Below are positions 62,730 to 64,000 of a stretch of 64,000 bases of DNA, piece after piece. The notes under the pieces are model-generated. The model was given only the letters and a program-made list of their open reading frames with translations, searched no databases and was not told the origin of the DNA. This DNA is from Ilyobacter_A sp963675185 (GTDB lineage: Bacteria > Fusobacteriota > Fusobacteriia > Fusobacteriales > Fusobacteriaceae). Where the stretch lies: NCBI GenBank assembly GCA_963675185.2, contig CAXXOH010000003.1, positions 372,001 to 436,000 of the forward strand, in the 5' to 3' direction. How positions within the stretch are numbered: the first letter of the stretch is position 1; each line of letters starts with the position of its first letter. The translations under genes were made by a program, and so were the position numbers.

Positions 62730-64000
62730 ATGTCACGTATAATAAGAAAAAGACTGGGAGACCTCCTGGTAGAAGAGGAGGTAATAGACAATAGGCAGCT
62801 GCAGATAGCACTGGCAAAGCAGAAAAAATTGGGGAAAAGGCTCGGGGAAATACTGGTTGAGCTTGGATACTGCGACAGAGAGGACATAATAAAGGTATTG
62901 GGAGATCAGTTGGGGATAGCCTATGTAGAGCTTGAGAGGATAGTAATCACATCGGAGGTCTTGTCCATAGTACCAAAAGACCTAGCGGTAAAATACAAGC
63001 TGATACCATTTATGAAAAACGGGACCCTCCTGCACGTGGCGATGGAGGACCCCTTAGATATATACGCCCTGGATGAGCTAGAAGCAAAAACTGGCCTGGA
63101 GATACATCCGGCTATATCCAGCATGGACGACATCATAAAATCTATAGCTAAAAACTATAGGGAAGAAATAGGAGTAGACGATGAGAACGCCCTTGAAAGC
63201 TACCTCAAGGAAGAGATAATTCTCAGAGAGGAGCTCGAGGACTCGTCTGTAGTGGAGATAGTTGAGATGATACTAAAGCGTTCTATCAGGGAACGGGCCA
63301 GTGACGTACACATAGAAAGTGAACAAAATGAGGTTCGGGTAAGATTTAGGGTAGACGGTATACTTTTTGAGGCAATGAAACTTCCAAAGGAACTTGAGCT
63401 ATCCGTAGTATCCAGGTTAAAGATAATGGCTAAAATGGATATATCTGAAAGGCGTATCCCGCAGGACGGCAGGATAGAGTTTCAAATTGACAGGCGGGAT
63501 ATAGACCTCAGGGTATCCACGCTTCCCACAATATTTGGGGAGAAGATAGTCATAAGGATACTAGATAAGTCCAGCGTCACTAAAAACCTGGATATGCTCG
63601 GTTTTTCAAAAGGGCACCTGGAAGATTTGAGAAAGCTCATAAAGAAGCCAACCGGCATGATATTCGTAACCGGCCCAACAGGAAGCGGTAAGACATCCAC
63701 ACTTTATGCAGCATTGAATGAGATAAACAGCATGGACAAAAACATAATAACCCTGGAAGATCCGGTGGAGTATCAGCTAAAGATAATAAACCAGGTACAG
63801 GTTAACACAGGTGTGGGACTAAGCTTCGCCAGGGGGCTGCGTTCTGTATTGAGGCAGGACCCAGACGTAATAATGATAGGGGAGATAAGGGACAAGGAGA
63901 CAGCGGATATAGCCATAGAAGCGGCTATGACAGGGCATCTGGTTTTTTCAACCCTGCACACTAACTCAGCGGCCGGGACTATAAACAGGTTGTTTGATAT
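62730..64000 (+). CDS. GspE/PilB-type secretion or pilus ATPase (3' end beyond window)
   Basis: 423 codons are visible from ATG at 62730. An N-terminal MshEN-like domain (RKRLGDLLVEEEVIDNRQLQIAL ... GDQLGIAYVELE) precedes the RecA-like ATPase core: DVHIESEQNEVRVRFRVDGIL, Walker A TGPTGSGKTSTLY, Asp box ITLEDPVEY, Walker B DPDVIMIGEIRD and His box STLHTNSAA. It drives assembly of type IV pili or a type II secretion pseudopilus on the inner membrane. The remaining genes would lie beyond 64000. Confidence 0.93.
   Translation, partial: MSRIIRKRLGDLLVEEEVIDNRQLQIALAKQKKLGKRLGEILVELGYCDREDIIKVLGDQLGIAYVELERIVITSEVLSIVPKDLAVKYKLIPFMKNGTLLHVAMEDPLDIYALDELEAKTGLEIHPAISSMDDIIKSIAKNYREEIGVDDENALESYLKEEIILREELEDSSVVEIVEMILKRSIRERASDVHIESEQNEVRVRFRVDGILFEAMKLPKELELSVVSRLKIMAKMDISERRIPQDGRIEFQIDRRDIDLRVSTLPTIFGEKIVIRILDKSSVTKNLDMLGFSKGHLEDLRKLIKKPTGMIFVTGPTGSGKTSTLYAALNEINSMDKNIITLEDPVEYQLKIINQVQVNTGVGLSFARGLRSVLRQDPDVIMIGEIRDKETADIAIEAAMTGHLVFSTLHTNSAAGTINRLFD

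Noticed and set aside
1..64000. CRISPR array, tRNA or rRNA genes, prophage or toxin-antitoxin system.
   Set aside because: No regularly spaced short repeats, cloverleaf-like segments, rRNA signatures, phage structural genes or typical small paired operons were seen on reading the window.

Overview
The window reads as a chromosomal segment of a Gram-negative bacterium with many Firmicutes-like genes. It has a PolC-type replicative polymerase, Rex, a GlnK/GlnL-like two-component pair and GatCAB alongside outer-membrane or LPS traits (GmhA, a DUF374 acyltransferase, RseC, a lipoprotein). With AT-rich intergenic DNA and frequent GTG/TTG starts, this mix fits Fusobacteriota (Ilyobacter/Propionigenium/Cetobacterium-like). 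That placement is inference from gene content; no rRNA gene is present to settle it.

Layout. 1-5.4 kb (minus strand): a cut-off DUF374 acyltransferase, ybaB, then an overlapping trio of two DUF3857/transglutaminase-like exported proteins (one with its catalytic residues lost) and a coiled-coil protein, then a small ABM monooxygenase. 5.6-8.3 kb (plus): an unfamiliar protein with weak uracil-DNA-glycosylase-like motifs and an apparently exported PepF. 8.4-10.4 kb: a heavily decayed amylosucrase-type GH13 pseudogene. 10.7-12.6 kb (minus): metal ABC transporter ATPase and permease with a small winged-helix protein. 12.8-19.7 kb (plus): sppA, a thioredoxin-like gene, nfeD and glgX, interrupted by an IS4-family element sitting in the terminator of the thioredoxin-like gene. 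19.8-25.9 kb (minus): polC, then threonine aldolase preceded by two near-identical copies of a complete two-aptamer glycine riboswitch. 26-30.7 kb: a histidine kinase remnant cut by an IS701-like element, and a GlnK/GlnL-like system. 31-33 kb: LysR regulator, gmhA, rseC. 33.2-33.5 kb: an unexplained GC-richer non-coding block.

33.7-64 kb is a dense plus-strand housekeeping stretch. It holds an FtsK-like protein without a motor domain, maf, mreB, an exported protein of unknown function, scpB, a pseudouridine synthase, a HAD phosphatase, gatCAB, cardiolipin synthase, a PHP protein, a class IV aminotransferase, a PASTA-bearing class B PBP, a chorismate-utilising synthase, priA, def, fmt, rex, folD, an ACT protein, accB, ndk, a CBS protein, a CNNM/CorC-type protein, a DUF502 protein, a TPR lipoprotein, a GAF plus degenerate PP2C protein, a Nudix hydrolase and a GspE/PilB ATPase that runs off the end.

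The most noteworthy signals are the duplicated tandem glycine riboswitch (four aptamers in series before one gene), the motorless FtsK-like protein, the pseudo-transglutaminase pair, the degenerate PP2C protein, and the IS element placed in a terminator loop. No CRISPR array, tRNA, rRNA or complete prophage was seen.
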